Assembly: GCA_019261985.1 (NCBI GenBank)
Contig: JAFAQY010000053.1
Location: 1 to 64,000 of the forward strand
DNA: 64,000 nt
Direction: 5' to 3'
Source of the DNA: Bryobacterales bacterium
GTDB taxonomy: Bacteria; Acidobacteriota; Terriglobia; Bryobacterales; Bryobacteraceae
Shown: piece after piece, positions 7,041 to 15,419 of the stretch
Layout of the letters: every line of letters starts with the position of its first letter
How positions within the stretch are numbered: the stretch's first letter is position 1
Program-made: the position numbers and the translations under genes
The notes under the pieces: model-generated
Database searches by the model: none
What the model was told of the DNA's origin: nothing
What the model saw: only the letters and a program-made list of their open reading frames with translations

Positions 7041-8408
7041 ATGCCTATCGCGACGATCAACCCCGCCACGGGGCAACTGCTTAAGAGCTTCGAGCCTCTC
7101 ACGCCTCAACAGATCGAAGCCAAGCTGCAACTCGCATCCGAAACATTTCCGAAGTTCCGCGCCCTGAGCTTTGCGGAGCGCTCGCGCATGATGGGCAAAG
7201 CCGCGGAAATCATCGAACAGGGCAGGGAAGAGCTCGGCCGCCTGATGACAACCGAGATGGGCAAGACGTACCGGTCCGCCGTGGACGAAGCCGTCAAATG
7301 CGCCTGGGCATGCCGGTATTATGCGGAAAACGCAGAACGGCTTCTGAAAGACGAAATCGTAGAAACCGGCCCGGCTAGAACTCTCGTCCGTTACCAGCCG
7401 CTGGGAGTAGTGCTGGCCGTGATGCCGTGGAATTTCCCTTTATGGCAGGCGTTTCGGTTCATCGCGCCGGGCTTGATGGCTGGAAATGTCGGTTTACTGA
7501 AGCATGCTTCGAATGTTCCTCAGTGCGCCCTCAAAATCGAAGAGATTTTGCACGAAGCCGGATTTCCTGAAGGCGCGTTTCAAACGCTCCTGATCGGCGC
7601 GAACCAAGTGGAACCGGTTCTTAACGATCCGCGCGTTGCTGCCGCAACGCTCACCGGGAGCGAGGGCGCCGGAGTTCAAGTCGGCGTCGCGGCAGCGAAG
7701 AACATCAAGAAGGTGGTTCTCGAATTAGGCGGCAGCGATCCGTTCATCGTAATGCCGAGCGCGAAACTAGAAGACGCCATCGCCACGGCCGCGAAAGCGC
7801 GGGTGATCAATAACGGCCAGTCGTGCATCGCCGCGAAGCGCTTCATCGTTCATGAGCACATCGCGGACGAATTCGAGCGCGGCTTTGTTGCGAAAATGGA
7901 AGCTTTAAAAATCGGGGATCCGATGGACGCATCCACGGACGTCGGGCCTCTCTCTTCCGCCGAAGCGGTCAAATCGCTGCACGAAGCCGTATGCGCCAGC
8001 GTAAAAGCCGGAGCTCGCGTGCTGACCGGAGGCAAGCCTCTGGAATGTTCGGGCAGTTATTACGCGCCCACTGTGCTTACAAACATCCCGACGGAGTGTC
8101 CGGCCTACCGCGAGGAGTTGTTCGGCCCTGTCGCTTGCGTCTTTCGCGCCAAAGATATTGGCCAGGCAATTGCAATCTCGAACGACACGCGATTCGGGTT
8201 GGGCGCGAGCGCCTGGACGAATGATCCGCGCGAGCAGGAACGGTTCGCGAACGAAATCGAAGCCGGCATGGTATTCATCAACAAAATGGTCGCTTCCGAT
8301 CCGCGCTTGCCGTTCGGAGGAGTTAAGGCTTCCGGGCATGGCCGCGAATTGGGCGTGCACGGAATTCACGAGTTCACGAATATAAAAACTGTTTGGATCG
8401 AGGGCTAA
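7041..8408 (+). CDS. gabD: NAD(P)-dependent succinate-semialdehyde dehydrogenase-like aldehyde dehydrogenase
   Basis: A 455-residue aldehyde dehydrogenase oxidising a semialdehyde, most likely succinate semialdehyde, to the acid with NAD(P)+. Visible motifs are PWNFPLWQ, the coenzyme-binding LTGSEGAG, the catalytic glutamate in LELGGSDPF, the nucleophilic cysteine in NNGQSCIAAKR, and EELFGPVACVF. The opening ATINPATGQ and the short length match the GabD/Sad branch. It is followed with no gap by a beta-hydroxyacid dehydrogenase and an M24 peptidase-like gene, so the three probably form a catabolic operon. Substrate is inferred from family resemblance. Confidence 0.88.
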   Translation: MPIATINPATGQLLKSFEPLTPQQIEAKLQLASETFPKFRALSFAERSRMMGKAAEIIEQGREELGRLMTTEMGKTYRSAVDEAVKCAWACRYYAENAERLLKDEIVETGPARTLVRYQPLGVVLAVMPWNFPLWQAFRFIAPGLMAGNVGLLKHASNVPQCALKIEEILHEAGFPEGAFQTLLIGANQVEPVLNDPRVAAATLTGSEGAGVQVGVAAAKNIKKVVLELGGSDPFIVMPSAKLEDAIATAAKARVINNGQSCIAAKRFIVHEHIADEFERGFVAKMEALKIGDPMDASTDVGPLSSAEAVKSLHEAVCASVKAGARVLTGGKPLECSGSYYAPTVLTNIPTECPAYREELFGPVACVFRAKDIGQAIAISNDTRFGLGASAWTNDPREQERFANEIEAGMVFINKMVASDPRLPFGGVKASGHGRELGVHGIHEFTNIKTVWIEG

Positions 8409-9305
8409 TTGGCAAACATTGGATTCGTCGGTCTTGGCACGATGGGCGGCAACATGGTGGACCGCCTGCTCGCCAAAGGCCACACTGTTACCGGATACAA
8501 CCGCACGCGCGGGAAGGCGCAGTGGCTTATCGATAAGGGCATGAAGTGGGGGGAGTCGCCGCGCGCGGTCGCCGAAACTTCCGGCGTGACCTTTTGCATG
8601 GTTACCAATTCGAAAGCTCTCGAAGAAGTCGCCGGGGGCGAAAACGGATTGCTCGCGGGCCTCAGCGCCGGAAAATATTTTGTGGATATGAGCACCGTCG
8701 CCGCTGCGGCCAGCCGCGATTTGGCTGCGAAGGTCCGCGCCAACGGCGCTGATATGGTGGACGCGCCGGTTTCCGGCAGCGTCATCACGCTTCAGCAAGG
8801 CAAGCTTTCCATTATGGTCGGTGGGCGCAAGGAGGCTTTCGAAAAGCTGAAACCGCTGCTGCTCGATATCGGGCCGAAGGTCACGCACGTGGGCGATAAC
8901 GGGCTCGCCCTCGTGATGAAGATTGCAACCAATCTAAGCCTGATGGTGCAAATGCTGGCATTCTCGGAAGGCGTTCTCCTCGCCGAAAAAAGCGGAATCC
9001 CGCGCCACATCGCCGTCGAGGTGTTGACAAACAGCGTCGTCGGCTCGCCGATGGTCCAGTATCGTGGTCCGTTCGTCCTCAAGATGCCGGAAGAAGCGTG
9101 GTTCAACGTCAACATGATGCAGAAGGACATGTTGCTGGCGCTCGAGCTCGGGCGGCAGGTGGATGTGCCTTTGCCGACCACGGCCGTGTCCAATGAGTAT
9201 CTGACGGCCGCTCGGGCAATGGGCCTGGTGGACAAGGATTTCGCGATAGTATTTGAGGTACTGGCCCGCATGTCAGGAGTGGCGTCGGGGGTGCGGGAGG
9301 GATAA
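8409..9305 (+). CDS. NAD(P)-dependent beta-hydroxyacid dehydrogenase (HIBADH/GarR family)
   Basis: A 298-residue oxidoreductase acting on a 3-hydroxy acid or reducing a semialdehyde. The N-terminus holds the Rossmann motif GFVGLGTMGGNM and the cofactor segment GYNRTRGKA. The substrate signature DAPVSGSVITLQQGKL and a conserved lysine in GLALVMKIATN complete the active site. Translation must start at the TTG immediately following the TAA of the upstream gene, so it is probably coupled to the aldehyde dehydrogenase. Members include tartronate semialdehyde reductase, 3-hydroxyisobutyrate dehydrogenase and glyoxylate/succinate-semialdehyde reductases; the exact substrate cannot be read from sequence. 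Confidence 0.88.
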   Translation: MANIGFVGLGTMGGNMVDRLLAKGHTVTGYNRTRGKAQWLIDKGMKWGESPRAVAETSGVTFCMVTNSKALEEVAGGENGLLAGLSAGKYFVDMSTVAAAASRDLAAKVRANGADMVDAPVSGSVITLQQGKLSIMVGGRKEAFEKLKPLLLDIGPKVTHVGDNGLALVMKIATNLSLMVQMLAFSEGVLLAEKSGIPRHIAVEVLTNSVVGSPMVQYRGPFVLKMPEEAWFNVNMMQKDMLLALELGRQVDVPLPTTAVSNEYLTAARAMGLVDKDFAIVFEVLARMSGVASGVREG

Positions 9306-9307
9306 AT

Positions 9308-10660
9308 ATGGCTCTAAAAACGTATGGATCGATGGCGGTCGATTGGGAGCAGCGTATCGACCTGGACCGCTTGCGCAAGGACCGCCTCGCGCGCGCCCAG
9401 GCGCTGCTGAAGAAGTCCGAATTGGGCGCGCTCCTGTGCTTCGACATGAACAATGTGCGCTATATTACCGCCACGCACATCGGCACCTGGGCGCAGGACA
9501 AGATCAGCCGTTTCACGCTTCTTCCGCAGAACGATGATCCCATCCTCTGGGATTTCGGCTCGGCCGCAAAGCATCATCAGCTTTACTGCCCGTGGCTGGG
9601 CGGGGGGCGCTCGCGCGCGGGAATTCCGCTGCTGCGAGGCGCGATGTCGCCGGAGATGGGACGCGCCGAAGATGTCGCCCGCAAAATCAAGATCGAACTC
9701 GAAATGCGAGGCCTGCATAGGGAGCCTGTTGGGGTCGACATCGTCGAGCCGCCGATTCTTTTCGCGCTCCAGCGCGAAGGCATCACCGTCGTGGATGGCC
9801 AGCAGCTTATGTCCGATGCGCGCGAGATTAAAACGCAAGATGAAATGGCGCTGCTGAATCATTCCGCCATGATGGTGGACGCCGCCTACGACGAACTCTA
9901 CCGCGCCATGAAGCCCGGCATGCGGGAGAACGAAGCCGTCGGGCTGGTGAACAAAGTTCTATACGATCTTGGCTCGGAGTATGTGGAAGGCGTGAACGCC
10001 ATTTCCGGCGAGCGCTGTAACCCCCATCCGCACGTGTTTTCCGACCGCGTGCTCCGCCCCGGCGATCCCGTTTACTACGACATTCTGCACTCCTACATGG
10101 GATACAGAACGTGTTATTACCGGTGTTTCACCATCGGGTATGCATCGCGGGCCATGATCGACGCCTACAAGCGGTGCCGCGATTATCTGGATGCTGCAAT
10201 CGCTTTAGTACGTCCGGGTCGAACGACAGGCGAAATCGCGGCTGTGTGGCCAAAAGCCCAAGAGTTTGGGTTTCCTGATGAAGAGGCCGCGTTTGCGCTG
10301 CAATACGGGCACGGCATCGGCCTGGCGATTTGGGAGAAGCCCGTCATTAGCCGGCTGGTTTCGCTGGATCATCCTCACGAAATCAAGCCCGGAATGGTGT
10401 TCGCGCTCGAGACACTGTGGCCCTCGAAAGACGGGTGGAGCGCGGCGCGAATCGAGGAAGAAGTCGTGGTAACCGAAACGGGCCATGAAGTGATTACGCG
10501 GTTTCCGGCAGAGGAACTGATGGTGGCCGGAGCGCACTATTTCACCTTCCGCGGACAGCTCCCGACGACGCGCGAGCATGAGGCGCCGCCGAGTCCGGGC
10601 GTTCTTGAAATGATCGAGGCCAGCGCCCGGCAGGAGCAGGTCGCTGTACCAGGCGATTAA
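9308..10660 (+). CDS. M24-family (Xaa-Pro peptidase / creatinase-like) protein with an altered metal site
   Basis: A 450-residue protein with a creatinase-like N-terminal domain (residues about 20-175, motif FDMNNVRYIT) and a pita-bread catalytic domain. The metal ligands usual in M24 peptidases are Asp, Asp, His, Glu, Glu. Here I see Asp258, His335, Glu368 and Glu383, but the second Asp position reads Cys269 (in GYRTCYYR). The enzyme may bind one metal, be inactive as a peptidase, or act as a lyase or hydrolase as other M24 relatives do (creatinase, DddP). It closes a three-gene run with two dehydrogenases, two bases after its neighbour. Confidence 0.8.
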   Translation: MALKTYGSMAVDWEQRIDLDRLRKDRLARAQALLKKSELGALLCFDMNNVRYITATHIGTWAQDKISRFTLLPQNDDPILWDFGSAAKHHQLYCPWLGGGRSRAGIPLLRGAMSPEMGRAEDVARKIKIELEMRGLHREPVGVDIVEPPILFALQREGITVVDGQQLMSDAREIKTQDEMALLNHSAMMVDAAYDELYRAMKPGMRENEAVGLVNKVLYDLGSEYVEGVNAISGERCNPHPHVFSDRVLRPGDPVYYDILHSYMGYRTCYYRCFTIGYASRAMIDAYKRCRDYLDAAIALVRPGRTTGEIAAVWPKAQEFGFPDEEAAFALQYGHGIGLAIWEKPVISRLVSLDHPHEIKPGMVFALETLWPSKDGWSAARIEEEVVVTETGHEVITRFPAEELMVAGAHYFTFRGQLPTTREHEAPPSPGVLEMIEASARQEQVAVPGD

Positions 10661-10726
10661 TCAGCAGCGTCAACCGGGAATTGGAAACAAGGTTGCAGCA
10701 TCGTAGTTTTCGGATATGACGAACAT

Positions 10727-11146
10727 ATGAACACGGGCTCGTTTTCGGCTTTACCGGACCCGGCCCTATTTGAGCCGAATCCGCACTTTGCGGACGCGGT
10801 AAATCGGAACATCATTCAATCCGAGATTGAGGGCGGTGTTCATATGCGCGATCTCCTGCCCGGGTCCGTAGTATCTATCCAAACGTTGAACCACATGTAC
10901 AAGATGGTGGTCCTGGGAGAAGATACCGCGCTCATCTCCGGCCACCCGGCATTTTGTCCCGACCCAACCGAAGTGCGCATTCACGGATGCACTTGGGGCG
11001 GGTCGATGCTGCGCAGCAAATTCCTGGGACGCGGAATGCATCTGGAATTCGAGCACCCGGTGTATAAAACCATTCTGACTTCGCGGATTCTGGACATCCA
11101 AGCCACCGAGGCGCGGCAGAGCGGGAACCACGCCGCGCGTGCTTGA
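10727..11146 (+). CDS. Conserved hypothetical protein
   Basis: A 139-residue soluble protein without signal peptide or membrane segment. The middle is a compact, probably beta-rich region: LLPGSVVSIQTLNHMYKMVVLG, ISGHPAFCPDPTEVRIHGCTWGGSML, and a GRGMHLEFEHP segment. I recognise this pattern only as a recurrent uncharacterised protein of Acidobacteriota. Two cysteines lie in it, with no obvious metal-binding spacing. It follows the M24 gene at 66 bp on the same strand and could be transcribed with it. It ends two bases short of the convergent LuxR-type gene. Confidence 0.7.
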   Translation: MNTGSFSALPDPALFEPNPHFADAVNRNIIQSEIEGGVHMRDLLPGSVVSIQTLNHMYKMVVLGEDTALISGHPAFCPDPTEVRIHGCTWGGSMLRSKFLGRGMHLEFEHPVYKTILTSRILDIQATEARQSGNHAARA

Positions 11147-11148
11147 AT

Positions 11149-11610
11149 TCAGCTGACCAACCCGGCCTGCATCGCCAAACGCACCAGTGACGCGCTTTCG
11201 TGACAGTTCATCTTTTCCAAGATGTGCGACCGGTGACACACGGCGGTTTTGAAACTGATGCCTAACCGCGAAGCTATACTCTTCGTATTCAAACCTTCAG
11301 CGATTAGACGAAGGACTTCGATTTCGCGCTGCGTAAGCCTTTCCAACTGCCCGGCGGGAGGCGTTTTGCGAGACGGATGAACACCATCGCCCTTATGCCG
11401 GCCACGCAAAATATCGGTGAGCTGCTTGCAATTGGACCGCAAGGAATCGCGTTGATTTCTGAGATCCGAGCAATTGGACTGCAGGGAAGCACGCTCATTT
11501 TCGTTCTTTTCCATAATCTCACCCAGCCTGCGTTTGGCATCGGCAATATCCTCGAGCAGAGAGGCAATCTCTAACTCTTGCGCGATCGTCAGAGCCAGGG
11601 CATGTTCCAT
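11149..11610 (-). CDS. LuxR-type (GerE) helix-turn-helix regulator with a coiled-coil N-terminus
   Basis: A 153-residue protein. Residues about 1-75 are charged and heptad-like (repeated SNC.DLRNQRDSLRSNC), probably a coiled coil. From about residue 90 a GerE domain follows: LTQREIEVLRLIAEGLNTKSIASRLGISFKTAVCHRSHILEKM. There is no receiver or sensor domain, so how it is controlled is not visible; the coiled coil and the two repeated SNC cysteines could mediate dimerisation or redox sensing (inference). The HTH itself is unmistakable. Confidence 0.85.
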   Translation of the reverse strand: MEHALALTIAQELEIASLLEDIADAKRRLGEIMEKNENERASLQSNCSDLRNQRDSLRSNCKQLTDILRGRHKGDGVHPSRKTPPAGQLERLTQREIEVLRLIAEGLNTKSIASRLGISFKTAVCHRSHILEKMNCHESASLVRLAMQAGLVS

Positions 11611-11983
11611 ATAGTTTTAACCCTTTAAGAAATTCTACATCAGAATTTCATTCGATCAAATGTTTTTTTGGCGCAGTGAGCATTACGCCTTTTTTGGCAG
11701 ATGAATCGGATGATTTTCCATTAGGCACGTCGGATTCGGGCGCATGTGCTTCGTTCGACGCCACGGATTTTGTTGCCTTTTTCGTTTATGCTGAGGTTGC
11801 ACGACTTCTCCCGCGGCTTACATTCCGTCATCGGATAAAGATCCGATTTCAAAGCGTTCGCGTACAGATTTATAATCTTAATTCGTTAGGCTTTTCCTCG
11901 GAATCACTAGCCGCAGGTCAGTTACTTCCTCGGCGGAAGTGGATTGTACGAGCACCCTTTCACCTTCTACAACGGAGACAGCG
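11611..11983. other. Intergenic region between divergent regulator and small conserved gene
   Basis: About 370 bp that is more AT-rich than its surroundings and separates two divergently transcribed genes, so it should hold promoters for both. I cannot point to a convincing -35/-10 pair. One plus-strand frame (11676-11987) is open but has no recognisable protein character. Confidence 0.5.
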
Positions 11984-12217
11984 GTGACACGAGCGAAGTT
12001 TCGACTTTCTACTGCCACTTTCGGAATCACATTGAGAGAGGGCAAAATGCGCCCGATCCTGGTTCCTAGGGATTCTGTGATCGAAGTCCTTGATTTGCAA
12101 CAAAACGCGCAGCGGATGCTGAACGCCGATTGGGACGGTGTTCTCGTAAAGCTCTTCGCGCAAGACATTCAGGAACGCGGGGAATTACTGCAATACTTCA
12201 CCGCGGCAAACGGCTAA
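11984..12217 (+). CDS. Small conserved acidobacterial-type protein
   Basis: A 77-residue protein starting at a GTG (11984) with GGAG about eight bases upstream; the frame is open further up but the extension has no protein-like character. The body reads ILVPRDSVIEVLD, then LNADWDGVLVKLFAQDIQERGE. The combination of a P..SVIEVLD strand with W.G..V..F..D...RG is one I recall from small uncharacterised proteins in Acidobacteriota. No catalytic motif is visible. It lies divergently from the LuxR-type regulator, which could control it (inference). Confidence 0.6.
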   Translation: MTRAKFRLSTATFGITLREGKMRPILVPRDSVIEVLDLQQNAQRMLNADWDGVLVKLFAQDIQERGELLQYFTAANG

Positions 12218-12699
12218 AAGCCGGGACGCGAGTGAGATGCGAGCTGCCCTGTATGCAAACCCGCCTCCGCGAGCATGCAATTATTTCTTCAATGCGTCAA
12301 TCGTTTCCGGAAAAGTCAGTATTTACATCTTCCACTTTGTTAAAAAATATCGTTAAACAGTTTCCGAAAAAACTTCGTATCCAGATGTCCAGGCGGCAAT
12401 TCGGCTCATAAACGTAAGACAAGTACTGGCCTTGCAACTGGGTGTGAGCCTAGCCACCTTCTCAGGCTGCACACAACGGTAACGAATCTGCATTCAATAA
12501 ACCCGGCGGAAGCCACTCCTAAGACGCAGGATTGTGCAGTAACATTTCCGGTTTGGCGATAACATTTTCGGAGATATTACGAGGCGTCGGGTGCGCCTTT
12601 TCTCGGATCTCTTCGCCCGGCCGCAGCGAAACGTGCCCTCGCTCAGGCCCCACCAAATAGCGAGATCGGGTCACATGCGGGTTCGATGCGAAACTGCAA
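12218..12699. other. Gene-free stretch with two direct repeats resembling an insertion-sequence end
   Basis: No convincing gene lies here. At 12540-12551 and 12560-12571 the motif TAACATTT[C/T]CGG occurs twice with a 20-bp period, flanked by GTTTGGCG. Repeated short motifs of this kind are found inside the ends of IS21-type elements, so this may be a relic of one, but no transposase remnant is visible. A plus-strand frame at 12130-12411 overlaps the previous gene and looks random. Confidence 0.3.
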
Positions 12700-14361
12700 T
12701 TACTCCGCCAGGAATCGATGCACCAGCTGAACCGCCACCGAGCCCTCGCCCACCGCCGAGGCGACGCGCTTCACGCTCTTCGAGCGTACATCGCCAACGG
12801 CAAAAACTCCCGGCACGCTGGTTTCGAACAAGTACGGCTGCCGCCGCAGCGGCCAACGCGCCGCTTTGAGATCTTCGGCCGAAAGGTCGGCGCCCGTTTT
12901 GATGAACTCCTTCTCGTCAAGCGCCACGCATCCGTTAAGCCAGGCTGTATTCGGTCTCGCTCCCGCCATAGAAAACAAGTGGCGGATGGTGTGTGTCTCA
13001 GTGGCTCCGGTCTTGAGGTTCTTCCAGGCAACGCGCTCGAGGTGTTCTCCCCCCTCGAGCCCTACAACCTCCGTGAACGGCCGAAGTGTAATCGAGGGCG
13101 ACTCTTCGATCCGGCGGATCAGATACCGTGACATGCTATCGGTCAGGCCCGGGCCGCGCACCAGAATGTGCACATGTTTGGCGAGGCTTGACAGAAACAC
13201 AGCGGCCTGCCCCGCCGAATTGCCGCCTCCGACGATGGCCACCTCCTCTCCGCTACAGAGCTGACCTTCCATCTGAGTCGCGCCATAGTATACGCCGACA
13301 CCCTCGAACCGGCTTAAATTCGGAAGCGCCAGCTTGCGGTATTCGGCGCCCGATGCGACGATCAGCGTACGGCCCTGCACGGGTTCGTTGTCGACGCAAT
13401 CTACAACGAATGGGCGGCGATCGCACCTCAGCCCCTTTGCCACCCGGGCGATTGCGACTTGGGCCCCGAACTTCTCAGCTTGAATGAAAGCTCGCCCCGC
13501 GAGCTCTTGGCCGGTGATGCCGGTGGGGAAGCCCAAATAGTTTTCAATGCGGGAACTGGATCCGGCTTGGCCGCCCGGGGCGGTGCTCTCCAGCACCAGC
13601 ACGCCGAGGCCTTCGGAAGCCGCGTAGACCGCCGCGGCCAGCCCTGCCGGCCCTGCGCCGACCACCACCAAATCGTAAATCCGGTGCTCGTCGATTTCCG
13701 CATTGAAGCCCAGGCAGCCGGCCACTTGCGCATTGCTTGGATTCGTTAAGGCGGGACGCTCGGGGCACATGAGCACCGGAATTTGGTCCAGGCTCACCCC
13801 GAACTGCTGCAGCAATTCTTCTACGCCGGCGTCGCGCTCCAGTTCCAGATATGTGTATGGATGGCCGTTGCGCGTTAAAAACTCCTTCAAGCGAAGGGTG
13901 TCCGCGGAATATCGCGATCCGATCAAAATAAGATCGCCCCAGCTTTGCGCAATCAACGCCGTGCGGCGCCGCACAAACGCGCGCAGAAAAATCTCACTCA
14001 GCTCCGGATCGGTCTGAACGATGTTGCGCAGCGTTGGCTGGTCGATTTCCAGGAGCTCGGTATCCACTACCGCGCGCGTGCGAACCAGCGTTGGGCGGCC
14101 CGCCAGCATGTTGACCTCGCCGGTGAACTGCCCGGCTTCATGCGCTGCGATGCCGATCTCGCCGTGACCCGCCGGGCTGACCACTTCCAGGCGGCCTTTA
14201 AGCACTACGAATAAGCTTCGAACGGCTGTGCCCGGCTCGAAGATCACCTCGCCTGCCGCAACTCTCCGGCGCTTGCCGACCGGCGTCAGCCGGTTGATTT
14301 GAGCCTCGGTCAGCTTCGGAAAAATCGAATTATGGTCTGCTTCGGGTGTGGGCGGCGGCAT
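12700..14361 (-). CDS. Cyclic-nucleotide-binding domain fused to a thioredoxin-reductase-like flavoprotein
   Basis: A 553-residue fusion. Residues about 15-135 form a cNMP-binding beta-roll (FEPGTAVRSLFVVLKGRLEV, then GEVNMLAGRPTLVRTRAV). Residues about 140-215 look thioredoxin/glutaredoxin-like. From about residue 230 a pyridine nucleotide-disulfide oxidoreductase domain follows: FAD motif VVVGAGPAGLAAAVYAASEG, NAD(P)H motif VAIVGGGNSAGQAA, and C-terminal FAD motif GVFAVGDVRSKSVKR. The region where thioredoxin reductase carries CxxC reads VYYGATQMEG, so the redox cysteines are missing. It probably transfers electrons to something other than thioredoxin, gated by a nucleotide or other ligand (inference). 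Confidence 0.9.
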   Translation of the reverse strand: MPPPTPEADHNSIFPKLTEAQINRLTPVGKRRRVAAGEVIFEPGTAVRSLFVVLKGRLEVVSPAGHGEIGIAAHEAGQFTGEVNMLAGRPTLVRTRAVVDTELLEIDQPTLRNIVQTDPELSEIFLRAFVRRRTALIAQSWGDLILIGSRYSADTLRLKEFLTRNGHPYTYLELERDAGVEELLQQFGVSLDQIPVLMCPERPALTNPSNAQVAGCLGFNAEIDEHRIYDLVVVGAGPAGLAAAVYAASEGLGVLVLESTAPGGQAGSSSRIENYLGFPTGITGQELAGRAFIQAEKFGAQVAIARVAKGLRCDRRPFVVDCVDNEPVQGRTLIVASGAEYRKLALPNLSRFEGVGVYYGATQMEGQLCSGEEVAIVGGGNSAGQAAVFLSSLAKHVHILVRGPGLTDSMSRYLIRRIEESPSITLRPFTEVVGLEGGEHLERVAWKNLKTGATETHTIRHLFSMAGARPNTAWLNGCVALDEKEFIKTGADLSAEDLKAARWPLRRQPYLFETSVPGVFAVGDVRSKSVKRVASAVGEGSVAVQLVHRFLAE

Positions 14362-14372
14362 GAGATTCGACG

Positions 14373-15392
14373 CTAATGGCCGGTCGTTAAAACTACGCGG
14401 AATCTGGCGTCTCCCTTCATCATCCGCTCATAGCCTTCGGAGGCGCGCTCCAACGGGAGAATTTCATTCATGGATCGCACACCGGTCAGAACGCTGAATG
14501 CCAGAGTGTCTTGCGAATCGATCGATGTCCCGGAATACCAGCCCTTGACCGAGCGTCTGCCGCTTAGCAACTGGAAAGGGGAGACTTCGAGCGAAGCCGC
14601 GGCGCCGATGACCATCAATGTCCCGTTTATCCCGAGGCCGCCAATTACCGATGTCATCGCATCTCCGGACGTGACGGTTGCCAGGATTACTTGCGCGCCG
14701 CCCAGCTTCAGAAGCTCGGCCGCGGGGTCCTGGGCTTTACTGTCGATGTATTGCAGAGCGCCGAGTTTTCGGGCTAGCGCCTCTTTATCGCGTCCTCGCG
14801 CGATGGCAATGGTTTTGTAACCCATCTTCGCGGCAAACTGCACGCCGAGATGACCGAGCCCGCCGAGGCCGAGAACCGCGACGACTTCGCCGGGGCGTGC
14901 CCCGCTGTTGCGGAGACAGTTGTAGGTGGTGACTCCCGCGCACATCAGCGGCGCCCCATCGGCCGCCGGCAAATCCTCGGGGACGTGCGCCAGCGCCTCG
15001 GAGCGCGCGATGGTGTAATCGGCGTAGCCGCCGTCGCTGGTTATGCCGGTGATGTAGGTAGCCGTCTGGCAACCGAAGAAGTTGCCGCGCCGGCATGCGT
15101 CGCAATAGCCGCAATATCCTCCATTCCAGCCGATTCCCGCCCGATCGCCGATCGCCCAACCGGACACGTCAGATCCGAGTGCGTCAACGATGCCGATTAC
15201 TTCGTGCCCCGGAACACGCGGGTACGACAGGCCGGGGAAATGGCCGTCCTTCACAATAGAATCGCTGTGGCAGATTCCGCACGCTTGGATCTTGACGCGT
15301 GCGGACCCGGCGGCCGGCTCCGGAATGTCGCGTTCAACAAGTTCGAAAGGGCCGCCGGCACGGGACACCTGAATCGCGCGCATTTTGGGCAT
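14373..15392 (-). CDS. Zinc-dependent alcohol dehydrogenase (MDR family, AdhA-like)
   Basis: A 339-residue medium-chain dehydrogenase oxidising alcohols or reducing aldehydes with NAD(P). The catalytic zinc ligands are present in CGICHSD and GHEVIG. The structural-zinc cysteines appear as CGYCDACRRGNFFGC, the last one further away than usual. The Rossmann motif VLGLGGLGHLGVQFA follows. AAGGAGC sits five bases before the ATG. It is 27 bp downstream of the cytidylate-kinase-like gene and 11 bp upstream of the flavoprotein gene, all on the same strand, so a three-gene transcript is likely. The alcohol substrate cannot be inferred. Confidence 0.92.
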   Translation of the reverse strand: MPKMRAIQVSRAGGPFELVERDIPEPAAGSARVKIQACGICHSDSIVKDGHFPGLSYPRVPGHEVIGIVDALGSDVSGWAIGDRAGIGWNGGYCGYCDACRRGNFFGCQTATYITGITSDGGYADYTIARSEALAHVPEDLPAADGAPLMCAGVTTYNCLRNSGARPGEVVAVLGLGGLGHLGVQFAAKMGYKTIAIARGRDKEALARKLGALQYIDSKAQDPAAELLKLGGAQVILATVTSGDAMTSVIGGLGINGTLMVIGAAASLEVSPFQLLSGRRSVKGWYSGTSIDSQDTLAFSVLTGVRSMNEILPLERASEGYERMMKGDARFRVVLTTGH

Positions 15393-15419
15393 ATTTGCTC
15401 CTTCATCGGAAAAATAGGC

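Noticed and set aside
7905-8888. Minus-strand open frame (327 codons)
   Set aside because: Opposite the aldehyde dehydrogenase and hydroxyacid dehydrogenase genes; low-information translation.
12130-12411. Plus-strand frame of 93 codons
   Set aside because: Overlaps the preceding small gene and has no coding character.
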